Of a stretch of 64,000 nucleotides of DNA, positions 40,899 to 50,034 are shown piece by piece. A program made the position numbers and the translations under genes. Every line of letters begins with the position of its first letter. Positions within the stretch are counted from its first letter, which is position 1. Under the pieces are notes generated by a model. It was not told where the DNA came from and did no database searches. It was given only the letters and a program-made list of their open reading frames with translations. The DNA comes from an uncultured Pseudomonadales bacterium (lineage in GTDB: Bacteria; Pseudomonadota; Gammaproteobacteria; Pseudomonadales; UBA7434), in the NCBI GenBank assembly GCA_943788835.1, contig CALSRU010000003.1, positions 1 to 64,000 of the forward strand, written 5' to 3'.

Positions 40899-41273
40899 AT
40901 GCCAAGAGAATATAAGCGCAGTGACCGCGTAGCAGATTTCATTAAGCGAGAGCTGTCGGTATTGCTGCAGCAAGAGTTGCGTGATCCGCGTGTGGGTACC
41001 GCGATCATTAATGAGGTTACTGTTAGTCGCGATATCGCTCATGCCAAAGTCTACGTGACTTTTTTGGGGGTTGATGACGCTGGGCAGGCTGCCGAGCCCA
41101 TTGCTGTACTGAATGGTGCTGCAGGGTTTTTACGCACGCAAATGGCTTCAAAAAGCCGCATGCGTTCGACGCCTAAGTTACATTTTGTATTTGATCAGAG
41201 TGTTCGAGCGGCTGAGTATCTATCAAATTTGATTGATAGTGCTGTGGCCAGTGATGGGCCACAAGACAAATGA
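40899..41273 (+). CDS. rbfA: 30S ribosome-binding factor RbfA
   Basis: 124 residues with a KH-like fold: YKRSDRVADFIKRELSVLLQQELRDPRVG, then VTVSRDIAHAKVYVTF and MRSTPKLHFVFDQSVRAAEYLSNLI. It is required for late 30S maturation and cold growth. It lies between infB and truB as usual. Confidence 0.98.
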   Translation: MPREYKRSDRVADFIKRELSVLLQQELRDPRVGTAIINEVTVSRDIAHAKVYVTFLGVDDAGQAAEPIAVLNGAAGFLRTQMASKSRMRSTPKLHFVFDQSVRAAEYLSNLIDSAVASDGPQDK

Positions 41274-41329
41274 ATTTAGCGTATAGGTTAAATTGTTATG
41301 GTTGTCGTATTGAATGGCGTGCTTGATTA

Positions 41330-42352
41330 GTGTCTAGAAGGAAGCCGAAAGGCCGAGCACTCAGCGGTATATTTTTGTTAGATAAGCCATCTGGGGCAGG
41401 CTCAAATAGCGTTTTACAGCAAGTTAAGTATACATACTGTGCAAATAAGGCTGGACATACGGGTAGCCTTGATCCTTTGGCGACGGGTCTACTACCCATT
41501 TGTTTTGGTGAGGCGACTAAATTCTCTCGCTATTTGCTCGATGCCGATAAGGCCTACGATGCGACCATTTTTTTAGGTGCGGTTAGTGATACTGCCGATG
41601 CCGATGGTCAGGTTACATTTGTTGCCGACGCTAGTCAGTTGCAGTATGAGCAGGTTAGTGATGTCGTTAATTCGTTGCAGGGTGAGCAATGGCAAACGCC
41701 ACCTATGTACTCTGCGCTTAAGCATCAAGGGCAGCGCTTGTATAAGTTGGCACGCCAGGGTGTAACGATTGATGTGCCGGAGCGTCGTATTAATGTCTTT
41801 GACATTGAGTTGCTTGAGCATCGCGTCGGCGTGAAATTTGCTGATGGTGTTGAGCAGTGTGCACCTAGTGATGCATATTGCGGAGCAGAAATTGATATTC
41901 GTTTAACGGTGACTAAAGGCACCTATATTAGAAGCCTTGCCGAAGAAATAGGTCGCTTGTTGGGTGTTGGCGGCTATATCAGCGCCTTGCGTCGCACTGG
42001 AGTGGCTTCATTTAGGATTGAGCAGGCGGTGACATTGTCGCAACTTGAGCGCTGCAAACCGACCGAGTGTGATCGGCAGCTTGCTATAGACAATCAATTT
42101 ACCCAGCAGCCTTGTGTGTTCGAGCCGTTGGATGCATGGTTGATTTCAATCTCGGACGCGCTGCCGCATTTGCCGCAGGTGACATTGAATGAAAGCACCG
42201 GTTTTTATTTGTTGCGTGGTAATCCAGTGCAGGTGCCTGGTTCTCCGGCAGCGGGACAGGTGAAAATTATACTGGCCAGCGGCGATTTTGCTGGTGTAGG
42301 CGAAATAGATGATTGTGGACGGGTCGCGCCAAAGCGTTTGGTGGCGAGCTAG
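41330..42352 (+). CDS. truB: tRNA pseudouridine(55) synthase TruB
   Basis: 340 residues from a GTG start. The catalytic Asp lies in GHTGSLDPLATGLLPICFGEATKFS. Other landmarks are PPMYSALKHQGQRLYKLARQG, TKGTYIRSLAEEIGRLLGVGGYISALRRTGV and the C-terminal PUA-like segment. It makes pseudouridine 55 in the T-loop of tRNAs. It is somewhat longer than typical TruB because of an insertion near residues 165-185 (GVEQCAPSDAYCGAE). Confidence 0.97.
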   Translation: MSRRKPKGRALSGIFLLDKPSGAGSNSVLQQVKYTYCANKAGHTGSLDPLATGLLPICFGEATKFSRYLLDADKAYDATIFLGAVSDTADADGQVTFVADASQLQYEQVSDVVNSLQGEQWQTPPMYSALKHQGQRLYKLARQGVTIDVPERRINVFDIELLEHRVGVKFADGVEQCAPSDAYCGAEIDIRLTVTKGTYIRSLAEEIGRLLGVGGYISALRRTGVASFRIEQAVTLSQLERCKPTECDRQLAIDNQFTQQPCVFEPLDAWLISISDALPHLPQVTLNESTGFYLLRGNPVQVPGSPAAGQVKIILASGDFAGVGEIDDCGRVAPKRLVAS

Positions 42353-42409
42353 CAATGGCAGTAGTTTGGGCGGTGGAGTTTGCCGCCTCAGAGTAATAAC
42401 CAATATTGA

Positions 42410-42435
42410 CCTACCTGTAAATGTGCACGGGTAGG
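42410..42435 (+). promoter_or_regulatory. Hairpin in the rpsO leader
   Basis: CCTACCTG (42410-42417) pairs with CGGGTAGG (42428-42435) around a 10-nt loop, 37 nt before the rpsO ATG, with a short T-run after it. S15 autoregulates through leader structures in several bacteria, so this is a candidate S15 site or a weak attenuator (inference). Confidence 0.5.
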
Positions 42436-42471
42436 CCAATCTTTTTAATTGCACATTATGAGGAAAAGAAA

Positions 42472-42741
42472 ATGGCTCTTAGTCCAACTGAAAAAGCAGC
42501 AATTGTTAATGACTACCAGCGTGAAGAAGGCGATACCGGATCTCCTGAAGTTCAGGTAGCGTTACTTACAGCCAATATAAATAGCCTGCAAGGGCATTTT
42601 GGTAGTCATAAAAAAGATCACCACTCGCGTCGAGGTTTAATTCGCATGGTAAATCAGCGTCGCAAGCTTCTCGATTATTTGAAAAGTAAAGATACAGCGC
42701 GTTATGCCGAGCTAATTAAGCGTCTTGGTTTGCGTCGCTAG
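42472..42741 (+). CDS. rpsO: 30S ribosomal protein S15
   Basis: 89 residues from the ATG at 42472, preceded by GAGGAAAAG; a longer in-frame start at 42421 would add non-conserved residues. The family pattern is complete: [59 protein letters not shown], ending LIKRLGLRR. Confidence 0.99.
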   Translation: MALSPTEKAAIVNDYQREEGDTGSPEVQVALLTANINSLQGHFGSHKKDHHSRRGLIRMVNQRRKLLDYLKSKDTARYAELIKRLGLRR

Positions 42742-42789
42742 CATTTTTCTTTGCCAAAGAATATCTGGCATTTGAAATCTTATTCAATG

Positions 42790-42818
42790 CAGCTAGTGCA
42801 TGGGTGCTAGCTGTTTTA
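42790..42818 (+). terminator. Hairpin between rpsO and pnp
   Basis: CAGCTAG (42790-42796) pairs with CTAGCTG (42807-42813), followed by TTTTAA. In E. coli this gap carries a terminator plus an RNase III site that controls pnp. The same role is possible here. Confidence 0.55.
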
Positions 42819-42842
42819 ATGATTTAACTTGGAGGATTTCGT

Positions 42843-44942
42843 ATGAATCCTATTACTAAACAGTTTAAGTTCGGCGATCACACCGTTACATTAGAGACCG
42901 GTCGTGTTGCGCGTCAGGCCAGTGGGGCTGTATTGGTGTCGATGGACGATACCGTTGTGCTATGTACCGTTGTTGGTGTTAAAAAAGCCAAGCCAGGGCA
43001 GGATTTTTTCCCGCTTTCAGTGCACTATCAAGAGCGAACCTATGCAGCGGGTAAAATCCCCGGTGGTTTCTTCAAGCGTGAAGCGCGACCCTCTGAAAAA
43101 GAAACCTTAACCTCGCGTCTTATCGATCGCCCTATTCGACCTTTATTCCCTAACGGATTCAAAAACGAAGTACAGGTAATCTGTACGGTGATGTCAGCTG
43201 AAAACCATATCGATCCTGATATCCCGGCCATGATTGGTACCTCGGCAGCACTAGCTATTTCAGGGATTCCTTTTAGTGGTCCTATTGGTGGTGCGCGAGT
43301 AGGTTACTCTGATACTGATGGCTATCTATTGAACCCTACTTACGAGACGCTGGAAACTTCCAAGCTGAATATGGTTGTGGCCGGTACTGACGACGCCGTG
43401 TTGATGGTTGAGTCTGAAGCCGATCAGCTGACCGAAGATCAAATGCTGGGTGCGGTTCTATTTGCTCATCAAGAAATGCAAGTGGTTATTGAAGCGATTA
43501 AATCGCTGGCTACCGATGCCGGTAAGCCCGTATGGGAGTGGGAAGCTGCATCAATTAATCAGGAACTGTATAGTTCACTCAGCACTTCAGTCAGCGCATC
43601 ATTGGGTGAGGCTTATCAAATTACAGAAAAATCCCAACGTTACGAAGCAGTTAATGCTCTGCGTGATCGAGCAGTTGACGAGTTTTCTGGTGAAGACATC
43701 GATGCTGATGAAGTGAAAGAGCTGTTCGGTAAAATAGAAAAAAGTATTGTGCGCCAACGTATTGTTAATCACGAGCCTCGTATTGATGGTCGCGATAACA
43801 AAACGGTTAGGGGCCTCGCAATGCAGGTAGGTGTGTTGCCTAAGGCGCACGGTTCGGCTTTATTTACGCGTGGTGAAACGCAGGCGATGGTTGTGACTAC
43901 GTTGGGTGCTATTCGTGATTCGCAAATTATTGATGCCTTACATGGCAGCTATAAAGACAACTTCTTGTTTCACTATAATTTCCCTAGCTACTCAGTAGGC
44001 GAGGCTGGCCGCGTTGGATTTGTTGGTCGTCGTGAAGTGGGTCATGGTCGTTTGGCCAAGCGTGGCGTGCTAGCGATGATGCCAACGGTTGAGGAATTTC
44101 CTTACGCAGTGCGTGTTGTGTCTGAGATCACCGAATCTAACGGTTCTTCGTCGATGGCTTCAGTTTGTGGTAGCAGTATGGCCTTGATGGATGCTGGTGT
44201 TCCTATCAAGTCACCGATTGCGGGTATAGCGATGGGCTTGGTGAAAGAGGGTGATAAGTTTGCTGTTTTAACTGATATTTTGGGTGACGAAGATCATCTT
44301 GGTGACATGGACTTTAAAGTTGCCGGTACCAATAATGGCATTACCGCTCTACAAATGGACATTAAAATAGAAGGCATTACCGAAGAAATTATGGAAATGG
44401 CGTTAAGTCAGGCATTGGCTGCTCGTTTGCATATTCTGGCCGAGATGAACACGATTATTTCTGAGCCACGTAAAGAGCTTTCTGAAAATGCGCCGAGCAT
44501 GGACGTGTTTAAGATTCATCCTGATAAGATTCGCGATGTAATTGGTAAAGGTGGAGCTACTATTCGTTCAATCACCGAAGAGACTGGTGCGTCGGTCGAT
44601 ATTGACGATGACGGTACTATTCGCATTTATGGATCGGATAAAGCTTCGTTGCAAGCGGCAGTTGATCGCGTTAATGAAATTACAGCCGAAGCTGAAGTTG
44701 GCGCAATTTATGAGGGTACCATTGCTCGGATTGTTGATTTTGGCGCTTTTGTTACGATTCTACCCGGAAAAGATGGCTTGTTACATATATCGCAAATTTC
44801 AAGTGAGCGCATAGAGAAAGTAACCGATGTGTTAGAAGAAGGCCAAACGATTAAAGTGAAGGTGCTTGACGTTGATCAGCGTGGTCGCATTAAGCTGAGT
44901 ATGAAAGAAGTTGTAGGCGAAGCGGCTACTGAAGCCGAATAA
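42843..44942 (+). CDS. pnp: Polyribonucleotide nucleotidyltransferase (PNPase)
   Basis: 699 residues. Two RNase PH domains are separated by a helical linker. The conserved [28 protein letters not shown] and the catalytic core [20 protein letters not shown] and [21 protein letters not shown] are present. The KH domain ([20 protein letters not shown]) and S1 domain ([18 protein letters not shown]) close the protein. It is a 3'-5' phosphorolytic exoribonuclease, preceded by the strong ribosome site TTGGAGG. Confidence 0.99.
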   Translation: MNPITKQFKFGDHTVTLETGRVARQASGAVLVSMDDTVVLCTVVGVKKAKPGQDFFPLSVHYQERTYAAGKIPGGFFKREARPSEKETLTSRLIDRPIRPLFPNGFKNEVQVICTVMSAENHIDPDIPAMIGTSAALAISGIPFSGPIGGARVGYSDTDGYLLNPTYETLETSKLNMVVAGTDDAVLMVESEADQLTEDQMLGAVLFAHQEMQVVIEAIKSLATDAGKPVWEWEAASINQELYSSLSTSVSASLGEAYQITEKSQRYEAVNALRDRAVDEFSGEDIDADEVKELFGKIEKSIVRQRIVNHEPRIDGRDNKTVRGLAMQVGVLPKAHGSALFTRGETQAMVVTTLGAIRDSQIIDALHGSYKDNFLFHYNFPSYSVGEAGRVGFVGRREVGHGRLAKRGVLAMMPTVEEFPYAVRVVSEITESNGSSSMASVCGSSMALMDAGVPIKSPIAGIAMGLVKEGDKFAVLTDILGDEDHLGDMDFKVAGTNNGITALQMDIKIEGITEEIMEMALSQALAARLHILAEMNTIISEPRKELSENAPSMDVFKIHPDKIRDVIGKGGATIRSITEETGASVDIDDDGTIRIYGSDKASLQAAVDRVNEITAEAEVGAIYEGTIARIVDFGAFVTILPGKDGLLHISQISSERIEKVTDVLEEGQTIKVKVLDVDQRGRIKLSMKEVVGEAATEAE

Positions 44943-44961
44943 GCTCAGCAACGCAGTAAAT

Positions 44962-44990
44962 AAAAAAACCCCGTTATGCGGGGTTTTTTT
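44962..44990 (+). terminator. Terminator after pnp
   Basis: AAAACCCCG pairs with CGGGGTTTT around TTATG, followed by a T-run. It ends the rimP-pnp operon. Confidence 0.93.
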
Positions 44991-45074
44991 ATGCCTGACG
45001 GAAAACTTTAGGCTTAACTTTTATTAAATATCTCACAAAAATAAAACCCTTAGGTAAATCGTTACTGTCTAGAC

Positions 45075-45091
45075 TATCTGTCGGGCAGATA
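45075..45091. promoter_or_regulatory. Inverted repeat upstream of the ParA-like gene
   Basis: TATCTG (45075-45080) and CAGATA (45086-45091) are exact complements separated by 5 bp. A third CAGATA lies at 45119-45124, about 20 bp before the gene. It could be an operator for the ParA-like gene. No regulator has been matched to it. Confidence 0.4.
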
Positions 45092-45140
45092 ACTATTACT
45101 ATCAGCCACTGATTAAAACAGATAATTGGTAGGATACACG

Positions 45141-45893
45141 ATGAAACACGTTGTGGTGCTCAATCCAAAAGGCGGTTGTGGGAAGACCACGATTGCTACC
45201 CATTTGGCAGTTTATGCTTCGACTTTAGGTTTGCGTGTAGCATTGGCCGATCATGACGAGCAGGCTTCGTCGCATGATTGGCTTAAGTCACGTCCGCGGC
45301 GCTGCGCTGAAATTGCCGCTATTGCAGCCTACGAAGGTGCTGCTATTGATGGCGATTTTGAAGTCGTTATTCATGATATGCCGGCTACCGCCATCTTTGA
45401 TCATGCGAGCATCGCTGAAGCGAGCAGCAAAATAATTATTCCGATCATGCCGTCCCCTATTGATCTAAAGGCCGCAATGCGGCTTTGGATGAAGCTAAGT
45501 AATTCGGGTTGGCTCGATGACCCCAATATAGAAATAGGTGTTGTTGCCAACCGCATAAAAAATAATTCAAAATATGAACAGACGCTCAATGCATTTATAG
45601 AGAAAATAGGTTTGCCCCATATTACAACTTTGCGCGATACGCAAAACTATATTCGCTCTCTAGATGCAGGTTTAACCTTGTTTGATATGCCACCCAATAG
45701 GGTGGCTGACGATCTCATTCAATGGCAGCCTTTAATGGAGTGGACGGGCTTTTTTGATATCGAAGATGACGAGCTGCTGGAATTATTCGGTGCGCAGGCG
45801 GATGTGCAGCCGGGCGCTGATCAAATGGTTTCGTACGAAGATATGCAAGCCGAGCAGCTGGCTGAGGAAAGCTTAGGCTTCGAGCAATATTGA
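45141..45893 (+). CDS. Orphan ParA/MinD-family ATPase
   Basis: 250 residues from the ATG at 45141. The deviant Walker A NPKGGCGKTT is at 8-17, the A' region is RVALADHDEQASSHDWL, and a Walker B-like VVIHDMPA follows. The C-terminus is acidic (about 200-250). ParA-like ATPases position DNA or protein complexes. No parB-like gene or parS array lies next to it, and it stands alone between the pnp terminator and the exosortase gene. The cargo is unknown. Confidence 0.88.
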   Translation: MKHVVVLNPKGGCGKTTIATHLAVYASTLGLRVALADHDEQASSHDWLKSRPRRCAEIAAIAAYEGAAIDGDFEVVIHDMPATAIFDHASIAEASSKIIIPIMPSPIDLKAAMRLWMKLSNSGWLDDPNIEIGVVANRIKNNSKYEQTLNAFIEKIGLPHITTLRDTQNYIRSLDAGLTLFDMPPNRVADDLIQWQPLMEWTGFFDIEDDELLELFGAQADVQPGADQMVSYEDMQAEQLAEESLGFEQY

Positions 45894-46217
45894 GTGTTTG
45901 GCAGTTCTAGTGAGAGTATCCCATGGGAATCTATCATCACAGTGATCCATCATTGTGTTGATACCTCATCCTGCGCGAGTTTTGTCGTTAAACCTCTCTC
46001 GGCCTCCTAATTTGCTATCAGCTTGATCTAGTTGATGGATATAAAAAATGTTACTCTTTGAAGTCTCGGTGAGGGTGCCGCGCTATCTCTAGGTTGACGG
46101 TAGATTTCTTTAACATCCTTGATGAGCCTCGCGATGACAGGTTTGTTTGTCGCGGCCATGAATAATAGCTGCAAACATTGCTTAGTCAGGCTTACAGCGC
46201 TTGGCGAATAGGACTAT
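45894..46217. other. Intergenic region before the exosortase gene
   Basis: 324 bp with no recognised gene and no clear terminator for the ParA-like gene. A/T-rich stretches near 46035-46055 may contain the promoter of the exosortase gene. Confidence 0.4.
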
Positions 46218-46787
46218 ATGTCGCAAGAATCTAATAATTCGCTAGTAAATGCTGTTCTTGAAAACGCGGGTTTCCTGCGTTTTATGCTTTTGGCAGGTTT
46301 TTTGTTTTCCAGTTTTTTTGTGGTGTATAACGGGTACCTGTATGACTCAGACCCTTTTCTGCTTTATTTGGAGCTCTGTGCATCATCTACCTCTGGGTTG
46401 CTCAATTATGTGCTGGGAATGCATACGGTAGTGGTTGAAGCGTTAAGTGATGTATACACCAAAATACTTGCAGCCGAAGGTAGCGAATCCTATGTCATTG
46501 TTGCTCGTGGCTGTGATGCAAGTATGGTCTTTGCCGTGTTGATTTCAACGGTGGGTGCTTGGCCTGGTAAGTGGTATGTGAAATTGCTGGTTATTATGCT
46601 GGGCTTACTCGTCATGTTCTTTTTGAATATTCTGCGTATTGCTGGCATGTTGTTGGTAGATCTATATTTACCTGATCAGTTTGATCTGTTTCATGAATGG
46701 GTGTTACCCATGGTATTAATCTTGGGTGCCCTAACTTATTTCTACGTTTGGATAACACTGTCTGGCACCCACCCCTCGGACGAATAG
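46218..46787 (+). CDS. Small exosortase family protein (exosortase H-like)
   Basis: 189 residues with about five hydrophobic helices. The exosortase catalytic triad is recognisable: Cys99 in VARGCDASMVFAVLISTVGAWP, Arg140 in FFLNILRIAGMLL (the NxxR motif), and His159 in FDLFHEWVLP. Size and layout fit the short exosortases of the XrtH type that process IPTLxxWG-CTERM tails. Exosortases are inner-membrane cysteine proteases/transpeptidases that cleave C-terminal tripartite sorting signals. A candidate substrate is encoded at 674-1201. The subfamily is inferred; the residue after Cys is Asp rather than the more usual Asn or Ser. Confidence 0.85.
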   Translation: MSQESNNSLVNAVLENAGFLRFMLLAGFLFSSFFVVYNGYLYDSDPFLLYLELCASSTSGLLNYVLGMHTVVVEALSDVYTKILAAEGSESYVIVARGCDASMVFAVLISTVGAWPGKWYVKLLVIMLGLLVMFFLNILRIAGMLLVDLYLPDQFDLFHEWVLPMVLILGALTYFYVWITLSGTHPSDE

Positions 46788-46868
46788 CGCATAGCAGGCG
46801 TAACCAGTATGGCCGGGTAAAAACCACATTAGGTAAGGTCTTTTTTCTTTGCAGTGTCGAGGCATTTT

Positions 46869-48035
46869 ATGCAATTTAATTTAAATCAAGAGCAGCTTGC
46901 TTTTCAAAAAGCTGCACGTGACTTTTCTGCAGGTGAGTTGGCCCCACATGCTCAAGAATGGGATGAAAAAAAACTTTTCCCGGTAAAAACTATCGCCTCG
47001 GCCGGTGCGTTAGGGTTTTGCAGTATGTACTGTGATGAAAAAGTGGGTGGATTAGGCTTATCGAGACTTGATACCGTCATTATTTTAGAAGAGCTTGCGG
47101 CGGGATGTACCTCGACAGCGGCTTTCATTTCTATCCATAACATGGCCAGCTGGATGATTACCCAATGGGGTAGCGATACGATCGTGAAGCATTGGGGCGC
47201 GGCATTGATGAGTGGCGAAAAATTAGCTTCGTATTGTTTAACCGAAGCTGATGCCGGCTCAGATGCCGGTAATTTGCGGACTTCGGCTCGGGCTGATGGC
47301 GAGTATTACGTTTTAAATGGCGCCAAAGCATTTATTAGCGGAGCCGGCGCTACTGATGTGTTAGTGGTGATGGCGCGAACAGGGTCTGCTGACGACGGAC
47401 CTAAAGGTATTTCGGCGTTTGTTGTGCCTGCCGATGCGGCCGGTATTAGCTACGGAAAAAATGAAGTAAAGATGGGTTGGAATAGTCAGCCGACCAAAAC
47501 TATTAGCTTTGAAGATGTGCGCATTTCCGCGGAGTGTCTGTTGGGGCGTGAAGGCGAAGGTTTTAAAATAGCGATGCAAGGGCTGGACGGTGGCCGCATT
47601 AACATAGCAAGTTGTTCAATTGGCGCGGCTCAGGCTACCCTTAATCATGCTAAGCAATATATGCAGGAGCGCCGTCAATTTGGCCAGTCAATCGCTGATT
47701 TTCAGGCGTTGCAATTCAAGTTGGCCGACATGGTGACCGAGCTAGTTGCTGCCAGACAAATGGTTCGACTTGCGGCTTATAAGCTAGATAATGATGACGC
47801 AGACAAAACGACCTATTGTGCCATGGCGAAGCGTTTTGCTACTGATATAGGTTTTCGTGTTTGTGATGAGGCTCTGCAGTTGCATGGCGGTTATGGCTAT
47901 CTTCGCGAGTACCCTATTGAGCGATTTTTTAGGGATGCGCGTGTGCATCAAATTTTAGAAGGTACTAATGAAATTATGCGTGTCATTACAGCACGACGAT
48001 TATTGGCAGAAGGTGGCACCGAGGCAATACGATGA
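46869..48035 (+). CDS. Acyl-CoA dehydrogenase, probably isobutyryl-CoA dehydrogenase
   Basis: 388 residues from the ATG at 46869. The FAD and acyl-CoA fold is intact: YCLTEADAGSDAGNLRT, GWNSQPTKTISFEDVRI, RRQFGQSIADFQALQFKLADM, and the C-terminal LHGGYGYLREYPIERFFRDARVHQILEGTNEIMR with the catalytic Glu. Its neighbours, an enoyl-CoA hydratase, a 3-hydroxyisobutyryl-CoA hydrolase and a 3-hydroxyisobutyrate dehydrogenase, point to valine breakdown and so to isobutyryl-CoA as substrate. The next gene overlaps it by 4 bp. Confidence 0.93.
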   Translation: MQFNLNQEQLAFQKAARDFSAGELAPHAQEWDEKKLFPVKTIASAGALGFCSMYCDEKVGGLGLSRLDTVIILEELAAGCTSTAAFISIHNMASWMITQWGSDTIVKHWGAALMSGEKLASYCLTEADAGSDAGNLRTSARADGEYYVLNGAKAFISGAGATDVLVVMARTGSADDGPKGISAFVVPADAAGISYGKNEVKMGWNSQPTKTISFEDVRISAECLLGREGEGFKIAMQGLDGGRINIASCSIGAAQATLNHAKQYMQERRQFGQSIADFQALQFKLADMVTELVAARQMVRLAAYKLDNDDADKTTYCAMAKRFATDIGFRVCDEALQLHGGYGYLREYPIERFFRDARVHQILEGTNEIMRVITARRLLAEGGTEAIR

Positions 48036-48808
48036 GTAACGCACTAACACTTAACATACACGGACATACAGCTCTACTGACGTTCACTAACCCACCCGCA
48101 CATACTTGGACTCCTGAAAGTTTGAGTGAGTTGGTTTTGATTGTTGAGAAGCTCAATGCCGATAAAAATAATTATGCATTGGTATTGACTGGGCAAGGGG
48201 AGAAATTCTTTTCAGCCGGAGCCGATTTGAATCGCTTTAATCACGACGATAAAGGCCAAGCTTTCGAGTTTGCCGATGCCTTTGGCCAGGCTTTTGAGGC
48301 GTTAGCTAATTACAATGGCGTGGCTATTGCCGCAATTAATGGCTATGCAATGGGTGGCGGTCTAGAGGTGGCATTAGCTTGTGATGTGCGTATTGCAGAG
48401 CCTCATGCGCAATTGGCATTGCCCGAGGCGGGTGTAGGGTTGCTTCCTTGTGGGCTGGGTAGTCAGCAGCTTGCGTGGCTGGTGGGAGAGCAGTGGGCAA
48501 AACGGATGATACTGCTAGGTGAGCGCCTCAGTGCCCAGCAAGCTATGGCGATTGGTTTGATTTCTGAAATCGTTGATGCCGGCAGTGTAGTTGAGCAGGC
48601 GCTATCGCTAGCGACTAAAGTTGAAAAGCAAAGCCCAACATCGATACGTTATTGCAAAGCGCTGATTATGGCGGCGCGAGAGCAGCCGCTAAATAGCAAT
48701 TTTTCGAAGGAGCGTGAGCTGTTCGTTAAACTGTGGGATAGCCAAGATCAAAAAGAGGGGGTTGCTGCTTTTGTCGAAAAGCGCGCGCCGCTGTGGAAGA
48801 ATGCTTGA
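48032..48808 (+). CDS. Enoyl-CoA hydratase/isomerase (valine pathway)
   Basis: 258 residues overlapping the previous gene by ATGA. The crotonase fold has the oxyanion-hole segment FSAGADLNRF and the catalytic region INGYAMGGGLEVALACD, with Glu residues in GGGLEVAL and LALPEAGVGLLP. By context it hydrates methacrylyl-CoA to 3-hydroxyisobutyryl-CoA. Broader enoyl-CoA hydratase activity cannot be excluded. Confidence 0.93.
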   Translation: MSNALTLNIHGHTALLTFTNPPAHTWTPESLSELVLIVEKLNADKNNYALVLTGQGEKFFSAGADLNRFNHDDKGQAFEFADAFGQAFEALANYNGVAIAAINGYAMGGGLEVALACDVRIAEPHAQLALPEAGVGLLPCGLGSQQLAWLVGEQWAKRMILLGERLSAQQAMAIGLISEIVDAGSVVEQALSLATKVEKQSPTSIRYCKALIMAAREQPLNSNFSKERELFVKLWDSQDQKEGVAAFVEKRAPLWKNA

Positions 48809-48810
48809 AT

Positions 48811-49971
48811 ATGGATGCCTCAGAAAAAACTGTTCATGCTGAAAGTGCGGTGGTTGTTTTTAAAGAGCTGCCAGCGGCGCAGCATCGAAAAATAGGCACG
48901 GCAGAGCTGAACGTGCCTGCAACACTCAATTCCCTTACTATTGAAATGGTTGAGCAGTTGTTACAGCAGTTACTTGTATGGCAGAGCGATTCGTCTGTCG
49001 TATGCGTGATGATTAGTGGTTCCGGTGAAAAGGCATTTTGCGCCGGTGGTGACGTGCAAGCATTGCGTAATAGTTCGCTTGCCACACCAGGCGGCCCCTG
49101 TGTTGAAGCCGAAAACTTCTTCGCGCGCGAGTATCGCCTAGATTATCTTATTCATACTTTTGGCAAGCCTGTTGTGGTCTGGGGTGATGGTATCGTAATG
49201 GGTGGAGGCCTAGGCATTTTTGCAGGTGCTAGTCATCGGGTAGTCACTGAAACTAGTCGCTTTGCTATGCCCGAGGTAAGTATCGGTCTTTATCCTGATG
49301 TGGGCGGTAGTTTTTTTCTCAATCAGATGCCGGCTCAGGTAGGTCGATTTTTGGCGCTAACAGGCGCTGCATTTAATGCTGCCGATGCGCTATATGTTGG
49401 TATTGCCGATGTGTTTATACAGCGCAGCCAATTTGATACTGTGCTGGCAAAACTCCAAGGCGGAGCGCCTGCTACGCATGATGCCATGTCAATGCTGTTA
49501 ACCAGCTGCAGGGCAGCGACAGTCGATGAAACAACAGCCGATGAAGCAACAGCAACGGTTACGCCCACTGTCGGTAATATTGAGCCGCATATTGATACTA
49601 TCAATGCACTATGTAGTGGCGATAACATTGAAGCAGTCTTTGAGCGGATAGCGACTTTGCAAACCGATGATGCGTGGTTGCTAAAAGCACAAAAGACTCT
49701 CCTGCAAGGTTCACCATTGAGTGTTGTATTAATTGATTTGCAGTTGGCCCGCAGTGTCGGTCAGCCTTTGGCGAAAGTTTTGAATGCCGAGTTACTATTG
49801 TCGACCAATATCATTCGATACCCCGAGTTTGCCGAAGGTGTGCGCGCCTTGCTGGTGGATAAAGATCGCAAACCAAAATGGCAGTTTTCTAATATAGCGG
49901 CTATTCCTGAAGCGCTTATCGAATCATTTTTTTCGGCGCCGTGGCAAGAAAACCCACTGGCTGATTTGTAG
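48811..49971 (+). CDS. 3-hydroxyisobutyryl-CoA hydrolase
   Basis: 386 residues from the ATG at 48811, 2 bp after the previous stop. This longer crotonase has AFCAGGDVQALRNS, GIVMGGGLGIFAGASHRVVTE and the HIBYL-CoA hydrolase signature FAMPEVSIGLYPDVGGSFFLNQMP. It frees 3-hydroxyisobutyrate from CoA, removing the toxic methacrylyl-CoA pool. A Thr/Ala-rich insert (TVDETTADEATATVTPTVG) near residue 240 is unusual. Confidence 0.93.
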   Translation: MDASEKTVHAESAVVVFKELPAAQHRKIGTAELNVPATLNSLTIEMVEQLLQQLLVWQSDSSVVCVMISGSGEKAFCAGGDVQALRNSSLATPGGPCVEAENFFAREYRLDYLIHTFGKPVVVWGDGIVMGGGLGIFAGASHRVVTETSRFAMPEVSIGLYPDVGGSFFLNQMPAQVGRFLALTGAAFNAADALYVGIADVFIQRSQFDTVLAKLQGGAPATHDAMSMLLTSCRAATVDETTADEATATVTPTVGNIEPHIDTINALCSGDNIEAVFERIATLQTDDAWLLKAQKTLLQGSPLSVVLIDLQLARSVGQPLAKVLNAELLLSTNIIRYPEFAEGVRALLVDKDRKPKWQFSNIAAIPEALIESFFSAPWQENPLADL

Positions 49972-50034
49972 CGAGTGGCGACCTAAATGGTTATTGACCA
50001 ATAGTTTTAAATGAAAATAGGGCGAGAAACCAAT

